Source of the DNA: Aurelia coerulea
Lineage: Eukaryota > Cnidaria > Scyphozoa > Semaeostomeae > Ulmaridae
NCBI GenBank assembly: GCA_039566865.1
Contig: CM076943.1
Span: forward strand, 20,866,501 to 20,930,500
Direction of reading: 5' to 3'
DNA length: 64,000 nucleotides
Shown: in pieces, positions 33,878-46,222 of the stretch
How positions within the stretch are numbered: the first letter of the stretch is position 1
Layout: each line of letters begins with the position of its first letter
Translations under genes and position numbers: made by a program
Notes under the pieces: generated by a model
Databases searched by the model: none
What the model was told of the DNA's origin: nothing
What the model saw: only the letters and a program-made list of their open reading frames with translations

Positions 33878-36800
33878 TTAATCATTCTTCTTTTGACTTT
33901 GTTTGCTTTCATCGTCCTCTGTTTCTGATTCTTGATCATAATTTCTTGCTTTCTCACCTGGCTTCAACAGCCTTCCAACATGATCATATCGCTCAGTGAA
34001 CTGCATCTCCCATTCTCTTAGGGAATCAAGCTGTTGATGAGAAATAAAGTCTGTTGATACTGTAACTATCTTAATAAGAATTTTCTTGTGCTGACCACAG
34101 CTACCAAATTTATTCATGTGCATCAAATCGCTGAACCTAACTAAAGCTGTACAGTAGAAACCTGCATAAAAGAACCTTGGTTTTTTCTGGGCAGCCTGAA
34201 TTGGTTTTCACCTGAGCAGGCCTTGCACACATTAACACAGTTTTCCAGCGCAAGAATTCTTGAGAACAAATCTTTTGTACCAATGAAGAAGTCTGATCTT
34301 GATGTGAAGAATTCTAAAAATTCTTGTCATTTTAATAATTTACATTAAAGCTATTACATAAGAACCTTTCCCAGTTTCAGCCTATTAGGGGTTCTTATTT
34401 AGGGGGTTTTAAAGATTGAATTTCAGCCTCTAGGTTCTTATAAAAACAGGTTCTTTTATGCGGGTTTCTACTGTATGCAGCAATTTTTTTCTGTGACACC
34501 CATTTTGAAAATTCAGTTGTTGAAAAATGGCTGAAAAAGGGCCAACACTTGATCAAATCATCAGGAATCTCTTATATATTCTACTGTATGTCTTTCAAGA
34601 GTTATAGGAATGGAATTTGTAAATAAATAGTAAATAAGATGGGTTAGAACTGAAATGCATTTGATTTTTCAAAATTCAAAATTATGTTGCAAAGAAATGA
34701 AAGTAGTACATACAGTAGGCATTGCTTATGGTTTTCAAGGATAAGAATCCTTAAAAAATTCTTGAGAAACGTTTTTAGTGTTTAAGAATTCTTGTTTTAA
34801 ATGTTTACAGTCTTTCATACTATTCAAGAATTCTAATCAAAATGTGAAGAATTTTTTGAAAATTCTTGAGAATTCTTGACTTGCTAACGTGTGGATGGAA
34901 TAAATTTCTGTTTGACAGCAAAGAGACTGCGTATTTTCAAGATCTTTCTTGTGTTTTTATGAGTGCTGAAAACAGGTAAACTTCACCTCCCTGAAAAATA
35001 TCCTGAAGCACTTGATAAAATCTTAAAGAAATTTCTTGCACAGCACACAAAAATACATTCTCATAGGTATATATCGGATATCATACCCGGATATCAATAC
35101 CCCTGGGCAAGCCCCAGGCATTAGATATTTTTTCATTCTCAGTGATCAAATTTCCTGCCCTTTGGCTAGCAACTCCCATCTACAGTGACGTGGCTGCTTC
35201 TGAAAATATGCTGTCAATTTTGAAAAACACATCACAACTTGCGTTGAAATGTACAGCCGCACATTATAAAACATGGCTGCAGATTGCAATATGCAGTTGC
35301 CCATTACAATATGTGGCCGAACATTTATATTTTGTCGTTTTGGCATGCAATTTATACATGTGGTGAGCATTTCATCAAGTTGGGGCATACTGTACAAGAT
35401 ATGGCAAAAGTGAAACGTGCGGCAACACATCCTAAAATATGGCTGCATCATACCGGGTGAGTCAAAAAAAAGTTTACCCATTCGACGGGCTGTGGAATAA
35501 TATGTATGCGGCTGACATTCAAAACTGAAATGTTAATCTATCATGCAAAGGCTAACTTTGATGAGAAAATATTGTTTGGTAAAATTACTCATCTCTAAGA
35601 TCCAAAAATTAGAAAAATGTCTGTAAAGGACATGTATGGGATCAAGAATTCCACATTCCATTCTGGTCCATGTTTTACTCGCTATTGACATCAAAATTCT
35701 ATTTCCGAAGCTGACAATTGCAGTGAACTTAAATTTCCATGCCAAATAAATCATGGACCAGAATGGAACGTGGAATTCTCGATTCCCATACATGCCCCTT
35801 ACAGGCATTTTTCCAATTTGTGGGACTTGAAGATGAGTGATTTTACCAAACAAAAATTTCTCATCTAATTTGGCCTTTGACTGATAGATTAACATTTTAG
35901 TTTTTAATATCGGCCACTTACTTTTTATTTCACAGCCCGTCAAACTGGTAAACTTTTTTTTGACTCACCCGGTATAATGTTAGGCCAAATTTTAAAATGT
36001 GACCACACACTTTAGCTCCAATTTTGCCTAGTTTTGTTAATCCAATTTTCAGCCTCCCGGAATCTTAAACTGCTTGCAGAAAGGCTACATGCATCCCTTT
36101 GACCAAATTTTGTAATACTGTATAATAAACTTTGCAATCCCAATCAGATACCGTACCAGGTGCGCCAAAATAAAGTATGCACCTTTGGCAGGCCAGGATG
36201 TGTTGTACGCTGGACTGGACCGATTTTGAAGATTAATAACTAAATCTTAAAAAGCCTGAATTAGATTCTGGGATTTTTGAAAACTTTTTTGTTCCCATTT
36301 TTAGATCTAAGAACGAGTTTCTTAAAATTTTCGTTTTGGAAAACATGCAAATGATAAAAAACGTTGATTAAATTTTATAAAGACTTAATGTGAATGGACA
36401 ACGACAAAACGTTTATTGGGGAATTTAGAAATTGATTAATGCAAATCTATGCACAAGCATCATTTCAGCCATTGGGCTGTCGTGAAATTTGCACACACAG
36501 TAGTAGTTGCAATAAAGTGCCGCCCAAGCTGTCAAAAATTACAAAATTCAATGAGACTACATGATTGCTGGCCTCATGACACTTTGTTTTTAACTCCCTT
36601 GACACAAACGCAACCTGCACCAAAGCATAAATTCAATGAAATTACAAAAGGAAAGAAATTTCTTTATATCATTGAAAATAATTTCACCCAGGAGAGAACC
36701 AACTCTCATACAGCATATTACAATCAATCAACTTCTAAATCCCAAATAACAATGAAAAAGTTTTATCTTGGTCCATTATTCTTTAGAAAACTTGATCAAC

Positions 36801-39800
36801 ATTTTTTGATCGTTTTCAGTGTTTTTGAGAATGAAAATTTTAAGAAACGTGCTCTAAAAACTGACAACAAACAAAATTACAAAATCCTAGAATCTAATTT
36901 GGGCTTTAAAGATTAAGTCATAAATCTTCAAAATTGGTCCAGTGTACAATTTATCATGGCCTGTCAAAACTGCATAGTTTATTTTGGCACACCCGGTATA
37001 TAGGTAAAAGCCAACAGGGGTATAACTCCCTTAGTATAACACAAAAATTTCTACGAGAACAAAACTACTTCTGCAGGATTTCAGAGATTTCTTGAAAAAA
37101 TGCTATGACTTCTGTTAGAAGTGTGCATGATTTATAGGCAGTTTTATGCGTATGCCCCTCATCTATGGGAACAATAAACAAAACATACTGTATATAAGTT
37201 AATCTAGCAATGCATTGAAATTAAATTCTGGCTTATAAAATCACTTACAGTAGCAGGGGCTCCCTTTTCACAAAATACTCTCTGTTTGCTCTCATGCTTT
37301 TTATTGTATATTTGTTTCAAAGGCACAGCTCCATGGATAGCATTTCATAAATTATTGACTGCACAACATAAGGAAATACCCTCTCTGAGGTTAGCAGGGA
37401 CTCCCTTTTCACAAAATACTCTCTGTTTGCTCTCATGCTTTTTATTGTATATTTGTTTCAAAGGCCCAGCTCCATGGATAGCATTTCATAAATTACTGAC
37501 TGCACAACATAATGACATACCTTCTCTGAGGTACTGTACTTTGCAGGCAAAGGGTAATTCCATATAGCTTCATCAGATGGATGTCAAGTCATGTTTGAGA
37601 AATCTTCTTGAATTTTTTCTATAGCAAGGTAATGAGGAATTGATCCTAGATATTTAATTTCAGCTCGATATCTCGTTTGGTTGACGAGCAATGATTTATT
37701 GAACTTGTGGCCCATTTGTCAGTAAGGTGTCACTATTCACGAGGCAGCATGTTTGAGACACAATAAAACCATAATAACAAATTTCTAGAACCGTTTCCAC
37801 TTTTCAGGTGCTTTATATAGTTGTTAGGTTCACGAAAAAGTCAAATTCCACGGAACTTTCAAAATCGCTTGGATGTATAATTGCTTCAAAATCACACAAC
37901 TGTCATTTGTTGATGTATAAGAAATGATGTACCCACATTTTTTGGTAATAATATCTTTTAATACATAAATGCTGGCACTTTACTAGCTAGTGCCATGAAA
38001 CTGTGCCCAATGAAGGATGGAATAAAAAATGAAACTACATTGTTTCATACATCAATGTGTCCTGTTAAGGCCAATGCAGTATTGATTAGATTGCTCTAAC
38101 CACATGTTTTGGGGAATTTTGTCGACTTTCAAAAAAATATTTTCAAGATTTTTCTTCAAGCGAAAATTTCTGAAGTTGGTTCTTTATAATGTGCACATAT
38201 GGAGGTATGCCTGGATGTTGAAAGAATCAATTTTATACTTTCACAAGATGTATATGTAGCCCTTTCAAATGGCTCCAAATCAAAAATGGCGGATATATGC
38301 TATGTTCAGCTGCCTGAAACCATATGGTCCCAAATAATCATCGCCTTAGGAAAAATTGTGCTGGTTTTCTACCTTGAGTTCTCATTATGAGGCAATTCCA
38401 GAAGTCTAACGAGAATCGGAAGTCTGTTAATTTTCATTTTGAAGTTAGCATTGTTAGCAATAGTGAATTTTGTAGCTTTATGTGTGATACACATGTTTCA
38501 TTCCCCCGTTGATTAAAAATTTTCACTGTAATTTCAAGAATGTAGATACGGTTGTTGCATCACATGCACTTCTAGATTTTGAGACAAATTTATCATAAAC
38601 AGTGATTACCAAAGATTACCATCTGTGCTTGATCTATCATTTCTAATGGGAGGGTACAAACAGTGGCATTTTGAATCCATTTGCATCAGATGCATCTCGA
38701 GATTTTGAGCCACATAAAGTATTAGTTATAATTACCAAATGGTTGCCCTTGGTGCTTGATCTATCATTTCGAATGGGAGCGTACAAACAGTAGGATTTTG
38801 AATCCATTTGCATCAGATGCATCTTGAGATTTTGAGCCATATAAAGTATTAGTTATGATTACCAAATGGTTGCCCTTGGTGCTTGATCTATCATTTCGAA
38901 TGGGAGCGTACAAACAGTGGAATTTTGAATCCATTTGCATCAGATGCATCTTGAGATTTTGAGCCATATAAAGCACCAGTTATGATTACCAGATGGTTGC
39001 CCTTGGTGCTTGATCTATCATTTCTAATGGAAGGGGGAACAAACAGTGACACTTTAAATCCATTTGCATCAGATGCATCATCAAATTGATTCAAAATGCC
39101 GTTGTTTGTACCCTGGCATTAGATATAGTAGATCAAGCACCAAGGGCAACCATTTGGTAAATATAACTAATACTTTCTGTGGCTCAAAATCTCGAGATGC
39201 ATCTGATGAAAATGGATTCAAAATGTCACTGTTTGTACCCTCCCATTAGAAATTATAGATCAAGCACAGATGGTAATCTTTGGTAATCACTATTTATGAT
39301 AAATTTTTCTCCAAATCTATAAATGCATGTGATGCAACAACCGTATCTAAATTCTTAAAATTACAGTGAAAATTTTTAATCAACGGGGGAATGAAACATG
39401 TGTATCACACATAAAGCTACAAAATTCACTATTGCTAACAATGCTAACTTCAAAATGAAAATTAACAGACTTCCGATTTTCGTTAGACCTCTGGAATTGC
39501 CTCATAATGAGAACTCAAGGTAGAAAACCAGCATAATTTTTCCTAAGGCGATGATTATTTGGGACCATATGGTTTCAGGCAGCTGAACATAGCATATATC
39601 CGCCATTTTTGATTTAGAGCCATTTGAAAGGGCTACATATACATCTTGTGAAAGTATAAAATTGATTCTTTCAACATCCAGGCATACCTCCATATGTGCA
39701 CATTATAAAGAACCAACTTCAGAAATTTTCGCTTGAACAAAAATCTTGAAAATATTTTTTCAAAGTCGACAAAATTCCCTAAAACATGCGGTTAGAGCAA

Positions 39801-42800
39801 TCTAATCAATACTGCATTGGCCTTAACAGGACACATTGATACAGTATATGAAACAATGTAGTTTCATTTTTTATTCCATCTTTCATTGGGCACAGTTTCA
39901 TGGCACTAGCTAGTAAATTGCCAGCATTTATGTATTAAAAGATATAATTACCAAAAAACGTGGGTCATTCCTTATACATCAACAAATGACAGTTGTGTGA
40001 TTTTGAAGCAATTATACCTCCAAGCGATTTTGATAGTTCCGTGGAATTTGACTTTTTCGTGAACCTAACAACTATATAAAGCACCTGAAAAGTGAAAACG
40101 GTTCTAGGAAAATGTTATTATGGTTTTATTGTGTCTCAAACATGCCGCCACATGAAAAGTGACACCTTACTGACAAAAGAGCCACAAGTTCAATAAATCA
40201 TTGCTCATCAACAAAACGAGATATCAAGCTGAAATTAAATATCTAGGATCAACTCCTCATTACCTTCCTATAGAAAAAAATCAAGAAGATGTCTCAAACA
40301 TGACTTGACATCCATCTGATGAAGCTATATGGAATTACCCACAAATTCTTCATTGAATAGTGCAGCCGAATTTTACAAAAATGTGGCTAAAATCATGGTA
40401 AAACATGTGGCTACATGCTACAATGTGGGGCTGCGTTAATGTGCAGTCGTACATTTCACCACAATTTTTGCCCCCTTTTTTAGAATGGCGGCATATTTTC
40501 TAAATCGGCCACGGTGCCCATCAAATGCCGCCGTTTTGCAAACATAAAATGTAGATTTGGCTATGTGATTAAATGCCTTGAGTATGTCCCAAAGCGGGGA
40601 GGGTGATAATTGGGTATTAATTTTACATTACTCTGGCACACCACATAAACTTTCAAGATGTCATTTATCAAATCAAAGTGCGCTAACCTGCATTGAGTTC
40701 AGGTCACTCAAATCATCATACTCCTCTTTCAGAACAGTGCCATCAACTGATATCGTCGTAAATGTTGTTAAAATCTTATCAGGAATCGGCGTTACATCGA
40801 ATTTTATTCCTTCGAAAAGACCACAGGACTTGCATCCTTCGATTCATAGTTTTCTTGTTGCAAACACCCTTGCATAAAACTGCAAACACACCATATGGAC
40901 CATCTACAACAACAGAAAGACATAAGATTAACTGTTTAATAACTAAATCATGCAATAGACAGAGGAGCAATCATTGTTTAGATGAAAGCTGCTTTGCTGC
41001 TTTTGTGAACACTTGTTGCTGTTACTCAGGATACAAACTTTCCTTGCACCATCAGTTGTTTTCTAGAATAAAAATTTGTCAAGGTAATGCTTTTATGTTG
41101 TTAATCAGTTACAAAAATATCTGTACAATTTTTAAATAAAAATGTAAAATTTTTTGTTAAATGTGAATAATTATGAAATTTGCAATGCAAGGGGCTGTCC
41201 AAAAATCCATTTTGCCACGACGGATAGAGGACTTTGGCCACTAACTTCTGATACTGTACCTCCTCCCCCTCAATAGACCTTCAAACTTCTGTATTCAACT
41301 GCATCACTGGGAGTTTTATTGAGATCAACATGAACGTAGTATACCTGTGAGCATGGAAGACTACTTTTTTGGCTATTCTCCCTGTGTGACAATATTCAGT
41401 GTTGAAAGCTTGCAAAATATGATTTCAAAAACTTGTTAGGTTCCAGATTGTTCATAAGTCCCCTCCCCTGATAATGGCCAAATTCCGATCTCTGTGACAA
41501 AAAGGATTTTTGGATGGCCCTAACCTTTTATGAAGCTGTTCCATGCATGGCTAAATTGCAGGGCTGTTACACCATAGATTTGTGGCATGTACTGTGGTAA
41601 AATCAAGCTTTTTGACTTTCAATCTTATCTCACTGGAAACACCAAAAAGCTTTAGAGAATACATTCATGGTTAATTACACCTTTCATGATATGCAAATGC
41701 ACTTACATGTGATCTCTTTCAGAATGTATATATATTATTCATTACAACACCCAAACTGCCAAATGCTGATAACCTTCTAGAAGTTGACTGACAATGGGAA
41801 AACAGCAGGGCAATTCATGCCCGTCATATCTAATGCAATTGCATGATTTTGGTAAAGGCTGGAACCAGTGATGATTGCACTGACAAATAATGTTATTTTT
41901 CAGTGCAATTTTTACTGATTGCAAGACTCTACCTGTACGAAAATACAAGGCCATGTAATAGCCATGTACAAGCCTTGTAGTTATGGCCTTGTAACCTTGT
42001 TATAGCCTGGAATAGCCTTGCTGTAACCTTGTAAATGGCTTGAAAAATGCTAATTAGCCTTGTAGAAGCCTTGTGGAAACCTTGTGTTAGACTGGTTGCT
42101 GCTTGGAATCTTACTGATAACCTTGTAAAATTCTTCCAAGGTTAGTACAAGGTCATAACAAGGTCATAATCCCCTCTACAAGGCTAAAACTTGGCCTGTA
42201 CAAGGCCAAGTTTAGCCTTGTATTTTTGTACAGGTACCAAGTCTGTTTGTAATCTTTACTGATTCTAAGCTGTCCAATAATAACAATGTGAGGATTTCAC
42301 CCCTATATTTTAAGTGTGTGTGTGTGTTTGAAGCCCAGACTGCTATTTATGTCATGTGCGCAGAAGATCTTCTGTGCGCAATTTCATGTGTAACAATGGA
42401 AGAACGATAGAATCATTGTTCTTAAAACAATAGCCAGGTTCCGTGCACACTTTGCAAACTTTATATTATCAGTCTGGTGTGCGTGCAGCCATTTCATGTT
42501 TTGATGGAGGCTGAAAATTTTGAAACAACCAGCCAACTTTTGAAGGTAATTATATTTACTGATAAACAAAACCATAGCACATTTGTGGATTACTCCTCTT
42601 AGAGGAGTACAGAAATCAAGCTCTCTACAAATGTGCCTCTCCTCAGCCTTTGGGAAGGGAAATCTTCTTACCAGGGCCATAAAAATTCCTCCCTCTTGTA
42701 ACATCAAATACTTTTGAGTTCACCCCAATAAGAATACGTTGACCAGTCTTCCCATCGTAGGCTTTCAATTCTTCGAGAGTGAAATCCCTCCTTTTCATCT

Positions 42801-42954
42801 TCTCTAACCGCTCTTGGGGTTCAGGTTCGGGCTCCTCTTCCTTGGGCTTGAAGAAAATTTTCTTGATTGCATAGGCCACTGCAATCAAGCAAAGGATTTG
42901 AACGGGCGCAGTGAAGTACTTTGACAATTGCTGAAGTATTGATTCATCCATCAT
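33878..42954 (-). CDS. PGRMC1/2-type membrane haem-binding protein, middle exon disrupted
   Basis: Exon 1 is 42672-42954: MMDESILQ.., a membrane segment near residues 16-35 ([19 protein letters not shown]), an acidic linker, then the cytochrome b5-like start [29 protein letters not shown]. Exon 2 is 40688-40903 (acceptor TAG before ATGGTCC, giving DGPYGVFA; end [13 protein letters not shown]). Exon 3 is 33878-34030: [26 protein letters not shown] and an acidic Ser-rich tail to KND stop. Splice phases of exon 1/2 and 2/3 fit, but exon 2 itself is not open: 216 nt leaves a net one-base shift and stops fall between GPYGVFA and VLKEEYDD. The family is an ER/plasma-membrane haem protein partnered with cytochrome P450s; the haem-ligand Tyr of FYGP is present. 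Either a recent pseudogene, sequence errors, or an unmodelled intron. Confidence 0.85.
34150..34475. mobile_element. MITE with CAGTAGAAACC termini, copy 2
   Basis: Ends TACAGTAGAAACCTGCATAA and TTATGCGGGTTTCTACTGTA, TA target, 326 bp. Same family as 17325-17732 (inverted TTCTTATA and AAGAACCT blocks). It lies 120 bp from PGRMC exon 3, in the intron. Confidence 0.75.
35451..35974. mobile_element. Mariner-type MITE, TACCGGGTGAGTCAAAAA subfamily
   Basis: Perfect TACCGGGTGAGTCAAAAAA ends in inverted orientation with TA borders. The subterminal CACAGCCCGTC is also mirrored, and the interior folds back on GACCAGAATGGAA. In PGRMC intron 2. Confidence 0.82.
36154..36998. mobile_element. TACCGGGTGCGCC MITE, diverged copy 2
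   Basis: Ends TACCAGGTGCGCCAAAATAA and TTATTTTGGCACACCCGGTA. The arms match 9765-10378. About 290 bp (36460-36750) has no counterpart in the other copies, so a further insertion is likely. Confidence 0.75.
37251..37532 (+). repeat. Two-copy 141-bp tandem duplication
   Basis: 37251-37391 and 37392-37532 are about 95% alike (TAGCAGGGGCTCCC.., TTTTTATTGTATATTTGTTTC, CATGGATAGCATTTCATAAA). Because 141 is divisible by three, an open frame runs through with a duplicated peptide, but nothing else supports coding. It abuts the giant foldback element. Confidence 0.8.
37552..40340. mobile_element. 2.8-kb foldback element with tandem-repeat core
   Basis: Ends GGGTAATTCCATATAGCTTC and its exact inverse. 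The arms (37552 to about 38755 and about 39137 to 40340, 1.2 kb each) stay in register: paired landmarks sum to 77892 across the arms, so there is almost no net length difference. The core is an array of about 126-bp units (CTTGATCTATCATTTCTAATGG.., CAGATGCATCTNGAGATTTTG), four in one direction and one to one-and-a-half in the other. A 63-codon frame appears in both arms only because they mirror each other. No transposase and no clear target duplication. It occupies PGRMC intron 2, 350 bp from exon 2. Confidence 0.88.
41191..41520. mobile_element. 330-bp TIR element, GGGCTGTCCAAAAATCC ends
   Basis: Left GGGGCTGTCCAAAAATCC and right GGATTTTTGGATGGCCC are inverted with two differences; the next block (CCTCCCCCT and CCCCTCCCC) is not mirrored. 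Terminal style suggests hAT, but I could not find the target duplication. In PGRMC intron 1. Confidence 0.6.
41930..42236. mobile_element. MITE built from CCTTGTA motifs
   Basis: Ends TACCTGTACGAAAATACAAGG and CCTTGTATTTTTGTACAGGTA, TA borders, 307 bp. Between them CCTTGTA or its complement TACAAGG, exact or one base off, recurs about a dozen times in both orientations, spaced irregularly by 8-25 bp. No coding content. PGRMC intron 1. Confidence 0.75.
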
Positions 42955-45900
42955 TAAATTATAAATGTAATACTTGCTTGAACTATTGGTTACAGATCAA
43001 GAATTGCTGTCAAATAACGTTCATTTTGAAGCATGCATTTTCCAGGCAACCATTATTCGATCGAATGATTTTGCAAAGAAAGACGAACCTCGTTGTCATG
43101 CAGTTTATCAGAAAGGCGCTTAGAGACCTGGGTCGAGAAGAGGGCGGGAAAACTTAAAAAGTTGAACGCTTTGGACAGCGGCAGTAAAAATGCTACCGAT
43201 GCCAGCTTTGCGACCCTTTGGCAATCAAAACAATCCACGATTGTATTGTTTAACATTTCGACATTGGTTCATTGTTTCATTTGAAAGCATTTAGATCCAG
43301 CTGGCTGACTTTGAATGAAATCATGATTGTTTTGATAGCCAAAAGGAACGCAAGGCAGTTCTGCCAAAATCTTGTCATGCTCCTTCTACTCAAGGTGGCA
43401 GACCAGGGACGAACTTTGAAGAAAAATTCGAGGTGATGTGTCTTTCACATGAACCAGACATTTGCAGGGAGGTCGTCGACGCATTTCAATCCTTGCAACA
43501 AACGCCTACAACCAACTAAACATATTTTTGAAAGTAAGAAATCATCATCTACGCAGCACATATTCAACGGTAAATCATAATGTCCTAATCCCGTAGGAAA
43601 CGGGGGACAGGGGCTCAAGTCCCCAATGATTTTGAATCAATGATGCTACATCAAAGCATTCATTAAATGTATTGTTCTCTATGTAGCGTGCCTCCCTGCG
43701 AATCTTTCTGTTTGGTCTTCTTTGATGAGTGAAAGGAAAGAACGAGGGAGGAGGGTCGGGGATGAAGTCTCACCCTTGCTTCTCTCCCTCTCTCTTTTCT
43801 TTTTATCCTTCCTGCTCTCATATGTTTTCTAATGCTTTTTCGACAAGTTTCCTCCATGTCATTTTGCCCTTTAGCACAGCTTCTGTACTTCTGTCAGTGC
43901 TTTTATTTGCATGTCAGAAGATGACCATACCAATTTCGCCTTCGCCTTTTACTGTTCTACTCTTTGGTGTCAGTTCAGTGATTTCTTACAGATGTTAAAC
44001 GATTAAGGGTGTTGTGGCGAAATCCTCTTAACTCTACAGCCAGAACGATACACAGCCTTCCAACGCAGTCAAAGGATCGACAGAATATGGACGACTAAAG
44101 TCCATAACCTAATGTCCAAAACATAGATCCGATGCCAAAGTTCTGGATGAACAGTCGGGAGGCAGGACGAAAGAAGGCAAGGTATTTAACAGCTTTGAAA
44201 TACGATTTTGCGAGATCAGGCAAGTTTCAGAAAAGATTTGCCGAGGTGCTTTCAGAAAAATATTGATTTTTTAAGCCTATACAAAGACATGTCTTTTTCA
44301 AACTTTTTTCTAAAACATTGTTTTTCGACTACATAGTAAAGGGGGTTTGTTCAAGGTTATAAGCTTGCATTTGCAGAGCAAAAAATCTAAAAATATCCGA
44401 TTCAAATTGAAATGGTTTCCCACGCCGAGGAGAAGAAGCACTTTCATAAAATCTCATGTAATTTGGGAGCAATAAAATAGAAACTTCGTACCACAGAGCA
44501 TAGGGCTCCAATTTTTAAAAATGTGGAAAATTGTACTACATTTTAACTTGAATGTTAACATTTTGCCTTGGTGTAAAATTCTACTACATTTCGTCTTGAA
44601 AGTAAGTCAGGAGACTTTGCCGTCAATCTGCCGTGGAAATTTTTGATTAGTTCAAAATGGTGGCATTCATTTAATCTGATACTGTGGCGTCATCAAATTT
44701 CTAAATCCTAAACCAAAGAAGCGATTGACGTTTGAGAGCTACAACAGTATGGTTCTGATACCGTTCTCACTGAAAACAAAAAGGCAAAACAGAAAGAACT
44801 AAATTCATAAACAACAAAGACATAGATATGTATAAATGCCAAGATTTAAGATCAGAAACATAAATTAATCTTGTCAATATTCTAAATAAGAAATACATTA
44901 CATTCGAAAATATTCAGTACTGTATTTCGATTACAAGGCCTGCTAGCATACTGGGTAAATTATCTTCTATAATCAAAGTGTTCTAGATCATATATTGATA
45001 ATGGTCGTAACGTCTTGCCACTGTGACTTGCATCGCTAAGAAACTCCAGCTGCCCTTATACACCATAAATATTTAAAGTTGGTTGACAGAGCTGATTTGA
45101 CGTGAGTAGAGGTATCGTTCCTCTGGCTGAACCATATTTACGCACGTATCAAAATCATCAATTGTAGGCCAATTTTAGAAATGCATATGCAATCTCCGTC
45201 AACTAATTTTAACAAAACTTGGAAAAGTCGCAAATTCTCGAGGAACCTTTGAGTCCCCGAGCACACCACGCATTCATCAACCCAGTCCCGTGTGAGCCAC
45301 CCCTGTGTTAAATAAATTATGTACAAAAAAGAAATACTGAGGGGGCGGCCGTTCTTAGAAATGTCACCTTAATCCCAAACAGTAATAAGAGCGACATTGC
45401 GACATACCCAAAACTTTGTGATCTTTACTATGTAACTTTTCAGAAAATTCCAGGCAAAAATAAGATATTCTAAAATATGGCAAAACTTTCTATTATCAAA
45501 CACTGATCTACATTACAAAGGCAAGAATCCTGGAAAATTCAGATAAATCACTCTTCATGGCCGGGAAATTTATCCACTGATCATGGCATGGATTAATTGG
45601 AACCACAGGTCAACGAAACAGGTACACTTTGGCACATTGCTAGGTACATTTGGTAATTTTCATCTCATATTTAGTTACATCTTTCTGAAGCTCTGGTAAC
45701 CAGGGCATTTGTATGGCAAGTATAACAACTTATCAAACCACAGTTAGATATGTTGTTGCTATACCCTAATCTAAAGCTAACCAGCCCCGTGACAATGCAA
45801 CAGGGTTAAGCTGCCAAATGTGATTCTTGAACGAACATCTAGGTTCACACAGTTCCACAGTCCAGATGCCCAAATACAGAGGATTTGTCGCCATACAGTG

Positions 45901-46222
45901 TGACGTCTTAAAAGAGAATCAAAGCATATATAAGCCCCTGGTAAAAATAGCCATGAAAAGACAATATGCTTTGACACGTGCCTGGCCATATTTGGGTAAC
46001 TGATCTACTTCAAAAGGCATACTGATATCTGATAGGTTAGAATTTCACCGCAAGTGGCTTGAGCAACTTTCATATGCTTAGATTCCCTTTAATATATTAC
46101 GCTTGAGGACATCAGTCGACTGGTCTCTCTACCCTGGCAAGTGAATGACAGCATTGGGTTAATGCAAGTTCTATACAAACAAGCAGTCACGTTTCATTGC
46201 ATTTCCAACCCTTCCATCGGCA
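42955..46222. other. Intergenic region between PGRMC start and OGT end
   Basis: The two genes are on the same strand, so this holds the PGRMC promoter (just above 42955) and the OGT 3' UTR and terminator (just below 46223). I see no TATA box I would defend and no RNA gene. A weak SINE-like start (GTTGTGGCGAAATCC) is near 44011. Confidence 0.4.

Noticed and set aside
37286..37567. 93-codon frame with a duplicated hydrophobic peptide
   Set aside because: Explained by the 141-bp tandem duplication; lies in a PGRMC intron.
38630..39262. Regularly spaced repeats resembling a CRISPR array
   Set aside because: Units are about 126 bp, diverged along their whole length with no constant repeat and unique spacers, and the genome is animal.
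38199..39693. Identical 63-codon frames on opposite strands
   Set aside because: They are mirror images in the two arms of the foldback element, without coding evidence.
40578..41139. Plus-strand frames of 99 and 125 codons over PGRMC exon 2
   Set aside because: Antisense to a recognisable exon; no similarity of their own.
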